Source: Verrucomicrobiota bacterium (GTDB taxonomy: Bacteria; Verrucomicrobiota; Verrucomicrobiia; Limisphaerales; J093). Taken from it: a stretch of 64,000 nt of DNA. Location of the stretch: NCBI GenBank assembly GCA_016716505.1, contig JADJWF010000004.1, positions 762,475-826,474 on the forward strand. The letters are read 5' to 3'. The notes beneath the pieces are model-generated. The model did not search any database, was not told where the DNA came from, and saw nothing but the letters and a program-made list of their open reading frames with translations. The translations under genes and the position numbers were made by a program. Below, in pieces: positions 43,585 through 51,849 of the stretch; the first letter of the stretch is position 1, and every line of letters starts with the position of its first letter.

Positions 43585-44564
43585 ACGAAGTCGTCTTTGG
43601 GCTCCTCGTTCTGGGACTCACCTTTGGGTTGAGCTTCGTCTTCTCCGGCATGGAGGCGGGGGTTCTCGCGCTGAGCCGCCTCCGCATCTTGCAGCAGGTC
43701 CGGGCGGGCAACCCGGCGGCCCGGGTGCTGCAGAACCTGCTCGACCAGCCGGAGGATTTTCTCTGGACCCTGTTGATCGGCAACACCCTCGCCAATTTCT
43801 GCTTTGTCAGCCTCGCCCTGCTGGGCCTCGAGTCCGTCTTTGGCGGACATCCCCTGCTGGTCCTCGCCGGACTCGTCGCAGTGGTGTTCGTGCTCTACGT
43901 CTTCGGTGACTTGCTCCCGAAGACCCTGTTTCGCCGCCACCCCAACCGGCTGACCCTGCTGCTGGCGCGACCGTTCCGGGCCGTGGCGGTGGCGCTGTGG
44001 CCGCTGGTGGCCGTCACCGCCTGGGCGGCAAAGGCCCTCGTGCGGTGGACCGGCGGGCGGAGGTTCACGGGTGACGTGTTTGGCGATCGCGCGGCGCTCG
44101 AACAGGCCATGACCGACACCGCCGCCGGCTTGGGCGACGACGAACGCGCGCTGGTGACCCGCGTCGTGGAGATGCAGAAGTTGACCGTGGGCGCTCTTAC
44201 GGTGCCGCTCGATAAGGCGCCGACCATCGTCCGCGACCGGCCGGTCAGTGAAATGCTGCGCCGCTGCCGGGACGAGGAACTCGGGCGGTTGGTCGTTCTC
44301 GACCAGCCGGGCGGGCGGGTGCTGGGTATCGCCAGTTTGCGAAACACGCTCTACCGCACCGATCTCGAGGATGACCGGCCAGTCGGCACGTTTGTGCAGT
44401 CCGCGCTCTACCTGCCGGAGACGATGCGGCTGGAACGCGCCCTTCGCCGGCTGCGCCAAACCGGGGAACGCCTCGCCGTGGTGCAGGACCGCGCGCGGCG
44501 GGAGGTTGGCATCATCACGTTGGAGGCAATCCTCGGCCGCTTGTTCGGTGAGGTGAGGCTGTGA
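43581..44564 (+). CDS. CNNM/CBS-domain membrane protein 2 (short form)
   Basis: A 327-residue paralogue. The DUF21/CNNM domain is clear (SFVFSGMEAGVLALSRLRILQQ, 18-39; YVFGDLLPKTLFRR). A more diverged CBS pair follows (VGALTVPLDKAPTIV; RREVGIITLEAILGRLFGEV). The protein stops straight after the second CBS domain, so the CorC/HlyC domain of its neighbours is missing. It overlaps gene 1 by 4 bp and ends 1 bp before gene 3. A regulatory or hetero-dimer partner role is possible. Confidence 0.87.
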   Translation: MNEVVFGLLVLGLTFGLSFVFSGMEAGVLALSRLRILQQVRAGNPAARVLQNLLDQPEDFLWTLLIGNTLANFCFVSLALLGLESVFGGHPLLVLAGLVAVVFVLYVFGDLLPKTLFRRHPNRLTLLLARPFRAVAVALWPLVAVTAWAAKALVRWTGGRRFTGDVFGDRAALEQAMTDTAAGLGDDERALVTRVVEMQKLTVGALTVPLDKAPTIVRDRPVSEMLRRCRDEELGRLVVLDQPGGRVLGIASLRNTLYRTDLEDDRPVGTFVQSALYLPETMRLERALRRLRQTGERLAVVQDRARREVGIITLEAILGRLFGEVRL

Positions 44565-44565
44565 G

Positions 44566-45933
44566 ATGAACTGGGACGCCGCATTGGCCATCGGACTGAA
44601 GCTGCTCGCCGTGGCGGCGCTGGTGTTTCTGAACGGGTTTTTCGTCGCGGCCGAATTCGCGCTCGTCAAGGTCCGCGAGACGCAACTCGATGAACTGATC
44701 CGCCGGGGCAGCCGGTGGGCGGCCGCCACGCGCCAGGTGGTGCGGCACCTGGATGCCTCGCTGAGCGCCTGTCAGTTGGGTATCACGCTGGCCAGCCTGG
44801 CGCTGGGCTGGATCGGCGAGCCGGTGTTCTCCGCGCTGCTGCATCCGGTCTTCCTGCTGGCGGGCCTGTCCGGCCCGGACACGCAGCACCTGCGGGAGAC
44901 GGCCGCCATCATCGTGGGCTTCACGGCCATGACGTTCCTGCACATCACCGCCGGCGAGCAGGCCCCGAAGTGGCTGGCGATTCAAAAACCGCTCCCGGTG
45001 GCGCTGGTGGTGGCCCAGCCGCTGCGGCTGTTCCATTTCGTGTCGTACCCTTTCATCTGGGCGTTGAACCACGCTTCCTTGTGGATGCTGCGCCGTGCCG
45101 GCCTGCAGGCCGGTGGCAGTCACGAATTCGGCCATTCCGAGGACGAACTGCGGCTGCTGCTTTCGAACTCGACGAAGACCACCGACGGCACCTCGCTCGG
45201 GCGCGCCATCGTGCTCAACGCCTTCGACCTCCGGCGGCGCATTGCCCGGGAGGTGATGCGGCCCCGCCGCGAAATCACCGTATTGAGCACCCGCTTCTCC
45301 ATGGCTGAGTGCCTCGATCTCGCGGACAAGACACGCTTTTCGCGCTTCCCGCTCTGCGAGGACGGCGACGTTGAACGGACCCTGGGCGTCATCCACATCA
45401 AGGACCTTTACGCCAACCGCCTCAAGATCACCGTTGCTGCCGATCTCCTGCCCTACGCCCGGAAACTGGTCTTCGTTCCCGAAACCGCCCGGCTGGAGAA
45501 GGTGTTGCAACTGCTCCTCGATCGTCGGCTCCACATGGCCTTCGTCGTGGACGAATACGGCAGCACCTCCGGCATGGTGACACTCGAAAACATCCTGGAA
45601 GAACTGGTCGGCCAGATTCAGGACGAGTTTGATCAGGAACAGCCCTTGATTCAGGCCACAGGCGATGGCGAGTGGGAACTCGACGGGCTGCTGCCCCTGC
45701 ATGAACTGGCCGAGCTTACCGGCGAGGCGCTCCACGCCGAGGACGTCACCACGGTGAGCGGCTTCGTCACGCAAAGGTTGGGCGGCTTTCCCAAAAGCGG
45801 CGATCGGCTCGCCCTCGGCCCCTTCGAGTTGCGGGTCATCGAAACCGAGGAGAACCGCGTCACCCGCCTGCGTTTGGTTCGGACATCGCCACCCGGGGCG
45901 GCAACGGGTCCCTTCGATGCACATGGCGGTTGA
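44566..45933 (+). CDS. CNNM/CBS-domain membrane protein 3 (CorC/HlyC type)
   Basis: A 455-residue, full-length member. Residues 1-200 form the DUF21/CNNM membrane domain (FLNGFFVAAEFALVKVRETQLDEL, then ITAGEQAPKWLAIQ). The CBS pair follows (VMRPRREITVLSTRF; VVDEYGSTSGMVTLENILEELVG), and then a CorC/HlyC domain (about 370-445). It is the most canonical of the three. The three genes form one transcription unit with overlaps of 4 bp and a 1-bp gap. Divalent-cation (Mg/Co) efflux is the family role, but specificity cannot be read from sequence. Confidence 0.9.
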   Translation: MNWDAALAIGLKLLAVAALVFLNGFFVAAEFALVKVRETQLDELIRRGSRWAAATRQVVRHLDASLSACQLGITLASLALGWIGEPVFSALLHPVFLLAGLSGPDTQHLRETAAIIVGFTAMTFLHITAGEQAPKWLAIQKPLPVALVVAQPLRLFHFVSYPFIWALNHASLWMLRRAGLQAGGSHEFGHSEDELRLLLSNSTKTTDGTSLGRAIVLNAFDLRRRIAREVMRPRREITVLSTRFSMAECLDLADKTRFSRFPLCEDGDVERTLGVIHIKDLYANRLKITVAADLLPYARKLVFVPETARLEKVLQLLLDRRLHMAFVVDEYGSTSGMVTLENILEELVGQIQDEFDQEQPLIQATGDGEWELDGLLPLHELAELTGEALHAEDVTTVSGFVTQRLGGFPKSGDRLALGPFELRVIETEENRVTRLRLVRTSPPGAATGPFDAHGG

Positions 45934-46097
45934 TCCGCCCCGTGTTTCTCCGGCCCCTTTCAGAGCGTTGCCAGAAACGATGCAGCGACTGCGTGCTCGC
46001 CGGCAGGTTGTCGCGGCGCCCCCTCTCTCAACCCTCCGCCGCGAGCGGGACGGACTCCGCTACATGAAAGATGGAAACGCTCTGATTCGCGCCCTGA

Positions 46098-47405
46098 TCA
46101 ACTCGCCGCCCGTTGCCAGAGCCCGTGGAAGTAACGGCCACCTTCGCCCAGCGAGCCATCCGGCCTCACCAGCCAGAACCCGCGCGCCTGTGCGGCCTCG
46201 CGGATGGGAGGCGTCGGCGCGGGCTGCAATCGCGGATTGAGTTCGTTGCAGAAGAGCTCCCACTGGACGATGTACGGTACGTCGGCCGCGAGCAGCGCGC
46301 CCAGCCACTCATCCCAGCGTTCCGTGATGCGGTCGGGTTGTTCGTTCTCCGGGATGCCGATTTCCCCCACGAAGACCGCGCCCGGCCCGAACATCGCGCC
46401 GGTGCGGGCGTGCCGCCGAATCTCTTCCACGCACCGCCACAGCGTCAGGCCGTCGCCCAGGGCGTCGTAGGCGGAGTACGAAACGAGGTCCAATTCCACG
46501 CCGGGCAGGACCTCGCGGGTCATCGTGGGAATGCCCTGCCACGCGTCGAGCACGCGGTTCACTTCGGCGGCGTGGGCAACGCGGCACTTCGCGCTGGCGG
46601 CGTGGTCGCGGCGGGCGCGCGTCACGCCGGCCTGGCGGGCGGCGAGCCAGCGTTGCATCCGCTCGCAGAGGGCACGCCAGTCGGCCGGGGGCGGATTCCA
46701 CGGCTGGCCGGCGCCCCGCAGCAGCCAGTCGCCCTCCCAATGCTGGAGGATGATGGTCAGGTCCCGCTCGCGGCAGACGCGATACAGGTGCGCGGTCAGG
46801 TCATACCACTCCGCCGTGATGGCGTCGTAAAAGGACGGCGACAGCCCGCCCTGCTTCCACCGCTCGCCGCACGGCTCATGCGCCTCGAAAACCAGGGTCT
46901 CGAACGGCATCGCCAGCAGTTCGGCGAACGGCTCGCTCCGGGCGAGGCTGAGCAACGTGTCGTGGCGGCTCCAGCGATGGTTGAACGGATACGAACGCTC
47001 CACGTCTCGCGGTATCAGCCAGAACTTGCCGAGACGGGTACCGAGCTCGAGGAGCTTCTCCGCACCTTCAAGGAGGAACGGCTTCTTGGTGAAGTGGTAT
47101 TTGCCGGCCACATGGGTGGCACCCACTCGCCGGCGGAAGCCGACCGGCAGGCGGCTGAGTTGGCTGGGCCGATGGGCCTGGATGGCTCGCTGTCTCCGCT
47201 CGCGTTCCTCGGGTGAGAGTGGCGGCTCGGCGGATGCAGGGGCGGCGGCTGTGGCACTCGGGCCGAAGCTGACCCACGCCGGGGCGCCCGCGAGCCAGAG
47301 GCCGGCGCCCAAAAACTGTCGGCGGGTAACCGACCGCGGGGCCGGGGCCGAGAACCGCGGTACAGCCTGGTCTGCGGGCCTTTTACCCGATGAAGCGATA
47401 GTCAT
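46098..47405 (-). CDS. Tat-exported TIM-barrel glycosidase-like protein
   Basis: A 435-residue protein from the ATG at 47405. It has a Tat signal (TRRQFLGAGLWLAGAPAWVSFG, preceded by a basic region). The body reads as a GH5-like TIM barrel: TLVFEAHEPCGERW, LTIILQHWEGDWLLRG, VELDLVSYSAYDAL, FVGEIGIPENEQ and IVQWELFCNEL. Glu residues in HEP and GEIG are plausible acid/base and nucleophile. No GH family is assigned with certainty. Its start overlaps by 23 bp the end of the Gfo/Idh/MocA gene upstream, which suggests a shared transcript and substrate pathway. Confidence 0.78.
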   Translation of the reverse strand: MTIASSGKRPADQAVPRFSAPAPRSVTRRQFLGAGLWLAGAPAWVSFGPSATAAAPASAEPPLSPEERERRQRAIQAHRPSQLSRLPVGFRRRVGATHVAGKYHFTKKPFLLEGAEKLLELGTRLGKFWLIPRDVERSYPFNHRWSRHDTLLSLARSEPFAELLAMPFETLVFEAHEPCGERWKQGGLSPSFYDAITAEWYDLTAHLYRVCRERDLTIILQHWEGDWLLRGAGQPWNPPPADWRALCERMQRWLAARQAGVTRARRDHAASAKCRVAHAAEVNRVLDAWQGIPTMTREVLPGVELDLVSYSAYDALGDGLTLWRCVEEIRRHARTGAMFGPGAVFVGEIGIPENEQPDRITERWDEWLGALLAADVPYIVQWELFCNELNPRLQPAPTPPIREAAQARGFWLVRPDGSLGEGGRYFHGLWQRAAS

Positions 47406-48732
47406 ACGGTGGCCGCATTTCGCGGGCGACGTGGGCGTTGGCTTCAGCCGCGCCATCACCAATGAACTCTTCCCGGGCCGCATCCCAAGTCAGCTTCTTT
47501 CCAACTCGCAGCGCAATCACACCCAAGTGACAGACGGAAACAGACCGATGTCCCACCTCGACGTGCGCAATCGGGTCCTTCCGGGACCGGACGCAATCAA
47601 AAAAGTTCGCCATGTGATCGCCGCTGGCTTCGAGTTTGACCGCTCCGGCCGGGAGCGGGGTGGTGATCAACGCCTCGTCGCTGGCCTCAATATCTCCGCG
47701 CGTCACCCACAACCATCCCTCGGTGCCCTCGAAACGCAGCCCGTGGCGCTGCCCCTCCTTGTTCACAACGCCGCCGAAGATGTTGTCATCGGTCGTGCTC
47801 TTGACGATGTGCCGCACGCCGTTGCCCCAGGAGAAGGTGATTTCGTATTCGCTGACGGCCGTGTAGCCGCCCGGGATCGGTTGGGCGAGGGCGCGCGCTT
47901 CAACAGTCCCGGGGCCGTCCTCGCCGATGGCCCAGCGCGCGATGTCGTTGTGGTGCGCGCCCCAGTCCGTAAGCGTGCCACCGGAATAATCCCACCAGTA
48001 ACGGAACGTCGTGTGACAACGTTCCTTCACGTATTCCACCTTCGGGGCCTGGCCAAGGTAGAAGTCCCAGTCCAGGCCGTTGGGCACGGGCGACGGGGCG
48101 AAGGGTCCCCCGCGAAGGCCGGCCGGGAGAAACACCGTGACGGTTTTCAGTTTCCCGAGGCGGCCGTTGCGAACCAGTTCGCACGCAAGCCGGAAACGGT
48201 TGTCGCTGCGTTGCTGGCTGCCGGTCTGCAACACAGCGCGATTCTCCCGGACGGCTTTCACCAGCCGCCGGCCCTCGTCAATGGTGAGCGTCAACGGCTT
48301 TTCGCCATAGACATCTTTGCCCGCCCGCACTGCGGCCAGGTTCACGAGGGTATGCCAGTGGTCGGGACACGCCTGGATCACCACGTCCACGTCGGCACGT
48401 TCCATGACGCGCCGAAAATCGCGGAACTTGGCCGGCGTCTTGCCGTCCTGCGTGAACTGCTTCGCGGCCGCCTCGAGGTGGCCTTCGTCCACGTCGCAGA
48501 CGGCGACAATCTCACCGAACCGACGGGCATTGTTGGCGTCGCCACGCCCCATGCCCCCGCAGCCCACCAGAGCGATGCCGGGACGGTCGTTCGGACTGAG
48601 CGTCCGCCGCGCCGGTGGGGCGGCGGAAAGCTCGCGCTCCAGAAACCAGGCCGGCAGACCGGTGGCCGCCGCCAGGGCGGCGACGCGTTGAAGAAATGTT
48701 CGGCGGGAGAAGTGAAAGCGCGGTGGTGTCAT
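47383..48732 (-). CDS. Tat-exported Gfo/Idh/MocA oxidoreductase
   Basis: A 449-residue paralogue of the enzyme at 30064-31440, using the ATG at 48732. A Tat signal FSRRTFLQRVAALAAATG starts it. The Rossmann loop is VGCGGMGRGDANN (about 55-67), the catalytic Lys is in YGEKPLTL, and TDWGAHHNDIARW supplies the conserved His residues of the C-terminal domain. It would oxidise a sugar or glycoside outside the cytoplasm. It precedes the exported glycosidase gene with a 23-bp overlap, matching the pairing of oxidoreductase and glycosidase proposed for keto-sugar pathways. Confidence 0.9.
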   Translation of the reverse strand: MTPPRFHFSRRTFLQRVAALAAATGLPAWFLERELSAAPPARRTLSPNDRPGIALVGCGGMGRGDANNARRFGEIVAVCDVDEGHLEAAAKQFTQDGKTPAKFRDFRRVMERADVDVVIQACPDHWHTLVNLAAVRAGKDVYGEKPLTLTIDEGRRLVKAVRENRAVLQTGSQQRSDNRFRLACELVRNGRLGKLKTVTVFLPAGLRGGPFAPSPVPNGLDWDFYLGQAPKVEYVKERCHTTFRYWWDYSGGTLTDWGAHHNDIARWAIGEDGPGTVEARALAQPIPGGYTAVSEYEITFSWGNGVRHIVKSTTDDNIFGGVVNKEGQRHGLRFEGTEGWLWVTRGDIEASDEALITTPLPAGAVKLEASGDHMANFFDCVRSRKDPIAHVEVGHRSVSVCHLGVIALRVGKKLTWDAAREEFIGDGAAEANAHVAREMRPPYDYRFIG

Positions 48733-48831
48733 GCCGCGATTGAGCGCAGCCAGCCGCCGGCCGTCAAGGTCCGTGCCGGCCGTGACTGGCCGCGCAAGCA
48801 GGGTGGAGACGCCGCCATGTCCCGCCACGGA

Positions 48832-49434
48832 TTACGGCGAGGCGGCAGTCGCTTCGTGGCGGACCACCCGGAATAGTTCCGCCTCGGGCCGCCGGGCGCA
48901 GTCGCGGGACAGCTCTTCCAACTTCTCGACCGGTTGATTGAGGATGGACCGGAGGTAGGCCGGCTCCGGCCGATATTCCAGCACCGTGCCGGGTGAATCC
49001 TTGCGGCGGACGGACACGAAGCTCTGCCGATAATCGAGCACCTCGGCCAGGCGAAGATCGAGACGCCCCAGCGTGTTGCCGGTGCCCACGGACACGCCGT
49101 CCACCAGGCAGGTGAAGGGCGTTTGCGGCGGCAGGTGGCAGATCATCTCAAGTTGATGGCGCCCCCAGTCCGACCCGAGTTCGCGCAGGGCGGCCTGTCC
49201 AATCCGCCAGCCCAGGACGTTCCATGGACCGACATGGCCGTGCTGCCGGCGGATTTCCTCCCACCAGTCGGCGGGGGGGCGGCCGAGGTTCCAGGCGTTG
49301 TCGCCGCCTTGCGACTGCACCGTAACGGTCACTGCTGCCGGTTTGGTGTCGTGGCCGAATGCCGCCGGTGGGAGGACGGCGCAGAAGACCAGTACCAGGA
49401 GGGAACGGAATTGGCAGGCACAGTTGATTGTCAT
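48832..49434 (-). CDS. Exported FmdE-like protein next to the nikR locus
   Basis: A 200-residue protein using the ATG at 49434. The signal peptide is FRSLLVLVFCAVLPPAAFG. The rest resembles the FmdE (formylmethanofuran dehydrogenase E) domain: HGHVGPWNVLGWRIGQAALRELG (about 65-87) and CLVDGVSVGTGNTLGRLDLRL (about 110-130). In classic FmdE the first motif is HGHLCPG and the second has a Cys (TGCT); here both Cys are replaced, while both His and the CxxD survive, so a metal-binding site may remain. It diverges from the nickel-linked operon with 49 bp between starts. A role in nickel handling is inference from position. Confidence 0.78.
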   Translation of the reverse strand: MTINCACQFRSLLVLVFCAVLPPAAFGHDTKPAAVTVTVQSQGGDNAWNLGRPPADWWEEIRRQHGHVGPWNVLGWRIGQAALRELGSDWGRHQLEMICHLPPQTPFTCLVDGVSVGTGNTLGRLDLRLAEVLDYRQSFVSVRRKDSPGTVLEYRPEPAYLRSILNQPVEKLEELSRDCARRPEAELFRVVRHEATAASP

Positions 49435-49466
49435 GGAGTTTTCCTTGTCAGCGGGCGCGCGAGGTG

Positions 49467-49494
49467 GTAACACGAAACACGCTGTGAGTAACAT
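49467..49494. promoter_or_regulatory. Direct repeat GTAACAC/GTAACAT, possible NikR site
   Basis: GTAACAC at 49467-49473 and GTAACAT at 49488-49494 are exactly 21 bp (two helical turns) apart, between the divergent exported genes near nikR. Known Geobacter-type NikR sites use GTGTTAC/GTAACAC half-sites about 14 bp apart but inverted; here they are direct. The second copy overlaps the proposed GTG start. Tentative. Confidence 0.35.
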
Positions 49495-50665
49495 CCTTTC
49501 CCCCAACCGTCAAGCAGTCCCGGCTTCCCGCCCGACCGCCTGCTTTCGTCTCTCTCGATTCGCCGTGGTCCTCGCCGCCTCGCTGGCCGCCATCGCCGGC
49601 GAAGAGACCCACCGCAACTTCCAGGCCGTGGACGCCAACGGGCTGAGTGCCTGGAGTGGCAGCCATCCCGTGACCTTGACCGGGGTCTTGTTGTGCGATC
49701 CCGATGAGATGCTGGACGCGACCCCGCAATTCCTCTCGTGGAATGACGGCGCCAACGCCGGTCGCATGGGAGGCGAGTGGCAGATCACTTTTCAGGCGGT
49801 TGCCCCCGGCGACCGCGGGGGCACGACCTGCTGGATGGGGCAGAACTACGCCAACCGGGTCCCGCCCCGCGATGACGAGTTCAGCTACGCCAACCCGGCC
49901 TGGGTCGCTGAGATCAACCGGTTGAATCACGATCCGCAAACCGGGCGCCGTTTCCGCAAGGGGGATTTGATTCGAGTCACCGCGAACCGGAGCCTTTTTT
50001 ACGGGGGCAAACGGAACATCAACGAAGCCCACAGTGTGTCGCCGGCGGCGGATTTCACCATCGAGCTGATCACGCCCGGCTACGGTTTGCCGACGCCGGA
50101 AGAGATCACGCTTGCGGACGTGGTGGCATTGGATGACGGGGACCCCAACACGGCGGAGGACCTGTTCGACCCGACGCGCGAAACGGGGGGCGAGCGCTGG
50201 CAGGGGATGCGGGTGCGACTACGCGGATTGTCACTGGTCAGTCCGGCCGGCTGGGATCCCGCCGCGCGTTGGGGCGAGCGGCTCTGTCGCGTCACCGATG
50301 GGATGGGCCGGTTCTTCACCTTGCGGCATCCTCGGTACAGCCTCGGGCCGGCGCCGGCGGGTCGCTTCGATGCCGTGGGCATCTTCACCCAGGAATCGGG
50401 ATCGGGAACGCAGGGACGGACCGGTTACGAGCTGTTCTTGCAACAGGTGATTCCGCACGACCCGCCCGTCTTGGCGGCACGCCGCACCATCACGCTCTCC
50501 TGGCCCGTCAACGGAGCCAATTACCAACTCGAGGCGCGGACGGCGGTGGACAGCGGAGACTTCCAGGCGATCACCAACGTCCCTGTGGTGATTGACGGCC
50601 GGTACACCGTGTCCCTCGAGACCGGGTTGCCGGTCGAGTTCTTCCGCTTGCGGTCCCTCGATTAA
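49484..50665 (+). CDS. Exported protein of the nikR-linked operon
   Basis: A 393-residue protein from the GTG at 49484; an ATG at 49433 is possible but would collide with the divergent gene's start. A signal peptide (RLSRFAVVLAASLAAIAGE) is followed by a large beta-rich body (SGSHPVTLTGVLLCDPDEM, then MRVRLRGLSLVSPAGWDP) that I cannot assign; an OB-like or sandwich fold is possible. The last 70 residues form a module YQLEARTAVDSGDFQ...EFFRLRSLD. It matches in kind the C-terminus of the exported protein at 23827-24861. A pseudopilin gene follows after 6 bp and nikR after that. A role in nickel capture is inferred. Confidence 0.78.
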   Translation: MSNILSPNRQAVPASRPTACFRLSRFAVVLAASLAAIAGEETHRNFQAVDANGLSAWSGSHPVTLTGVLLCDPDEMLDATPQFLSWNDGANAGRMGGEWQITFQAVAPGDRGGTTCWMGQNYANRVPPRDDEFSYANPAWVAEINRLNHDPQTGRRFRKGDLIRVTANRSLFYGGKRNINEAHSVSPAADFTIELITPGYGLPTPEEITLADVVALDDGDPNTAEDLFDPTRETGGERWQGMRVRLRGLSLVSPAGWDPAARWGERLCRVTDGMGRFFTLRHPRYSLGPAPAGRFDAVGIFTQESGSGTQGRTGYELFLQQVIPHDPPVLAARRTITLSWPVNGANYQLEARTAVDSGDFQAITNVPVVIDGRYTVSLETGLPVEFFRLRSLD

Positions 50666-50671
50666 GAGGCT

Positions 50672-51322
50672 GTGAAATGGGGCCTCCCATGCCGCTGCCG
50701 GAGGGGCTTCACGCTCGTGGAGCTTCTGGTGGTAACGGTCGTGATCGGCGTGCTGCTGTCACTGCTGCTGCCAACCCTGTCGCGGGCCAAGGAACGCGCC
50801 CGGATCGCCAAGGTTCAGGCCGAACTCTACGGCGTGGGGCTGGCCCTGGAGATGTACGCGGATGATCACGCGGGCCGGCTGCCACCAGTTCGAATCAACT
50901 GCAACACCGATCTCTACGACCATTGGTGCCAGTTCCCGGTGGAACTGGCCGACCTCGGTTATCTTCCCCGGGACCGGCGGCCCGGCATGGCGGTCGGGAT
51001 GGAGGACGTGTTCAATCCCGGCCACACGTACAAATACGCGACCCCGGGGCCGCAGTTGGTCAACGACGTGCCCGGCGGAGACTTCAAGCTGTGGGTCCCG
51101 GAGGACTTTCCGGCGGGTCGCGGCACGAACGGGGTCTGGGAGTCGGGCGCCGACACCTCCCGCATTCGCTGGGTGGTGTGGAGCCTTGGCCCGCGACCGA
51201 ACTCGGCGCGCAGCCAGTCCGGCAAGGCACCGCTGGCGCCGGGCAGTTGGTATCGGCCCGGTGGGGGCGGCGTGATCCTCCGGGCCGCGTCCCGGGACGG
51301 TCCGCAGTGGCAGTTTCCGTGA
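50672..51322 (+). CDS. Pseudopilin (type II secretion G-like)
   Basis: A 216-residue protein starting with GTG, with AGAGG just upstream. The prepilin signature is RRGFTLVELLVVTVVIGVLLSLL with Glu at +5, and the following LSRAKERARIAKVQAELYGVGLALEMYADDHAGRLPP is typical of GspG-like pseudopilins in this phylum. Unlike the homologue at 24858-25646 it lacks a visible H-x9-DG motif. It follows the exported protein by 6 bp and precedes nikR by 38 bp, so all three are probably co-transcribed. Confidence 0.87.
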   Translation: MKWGLPCRCRRGFTLVELLVVTVVIGVLLSLLLPTLSRAKERARIAKVQAELYGVGLALEMYADDHAGRLPPVRINCNTDLYDHWCQFPVELADLGYLPRDRRPGMAVGMEDVFNPGHTYKYATPGPQLVNDVPGGDFKLWVPEDFPAGRGTNGVWESGADTSRIRWVVWSLGPRPNSARSQSGKAPLAPGSWYRPGGGGVILRAASRDGPQWQFP

Positions 51323-51360
51323 ACGATTGACCGGCCTCGGGCGGGGCCTACTCTGCGGGC

Positions 51361-51798
51361 ATGAGACGTCGCCCGGCCGAATCCGTCACGCGCTTCAGCA
51401 TCTCGCTTCCCGCCGAGCTCGCGCGGCAACTCGACCAGATGGTCCGCGAAAAGGGCTATCACAACCGCTCGCTGGCCGTGGCGGACATGGTGCGGGCGCA
51501 TCTGGTGGAGCACCGGCAACGCGCGAGTGATCTGGAGATCGCGGGCACCATCACGCTGGTGTACGACCACCACAAGCAGCACGTTCAGGCAACGCTTACG
51601 GACATTCAGCACGACCACCACGAGGTGATCATCTCGACGCTGCATGTTCATTTGGACCACGACAACTGTCTGGAGGTGCTGGTCGTGCGGGGCAAAGCGG
51701 CGTTGATCAAGCGCATTGCCGACGAGTTGATTGCCGCCCGCGGGGTGAAGCATGGGAAACTGACGGTGACCAGCACCGGTCAGGACCTGCCGACCTGA
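51361..51798 (+). CDS. nikR: Nickel-responsive regulator NikR
   Basis: A 145-residue regulator. Residues 8-50 form the ribbon-helix-helix DNA-binding domain (VTRFSISLPAELARQLDQMV, then NRSLAVADMVRAHL). The C-terminal ACT-like domain has all four high-affinity nickel ligands in the expected spacing: His84, His95, His97 and Cys103, in HDHHEVIISTLHVHLDHDNC. With nickel bound, NikR tetramers repress (or in some bacteria activate) uptake genes. No nickel transporter or nickel enzyme is in the window; the neighbours are an exported FmdE-like protein, an exported beta-rich protein and a pseudopilin, which are its likeliest targets. Confidence 0.95.
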   Translation: MRRRPAESVTRFSISLPAELARQLDQMVREKGYHNRSLAVADMVRAHLVEHRQRASDLEIAGTITLVYDHHKQHVQATLTDIQHDHHEVIISTLHVHLDHDNCLEVLVVRGKAALIKRIADELIAARGVKHGKLTVTSTGQDLPT

Positions 51799-51849
51799 GT
51801 GGGGAATTCCCCCCGCCTCCAGGAATCCCTGGTTTGGCTCACTTCCGCG

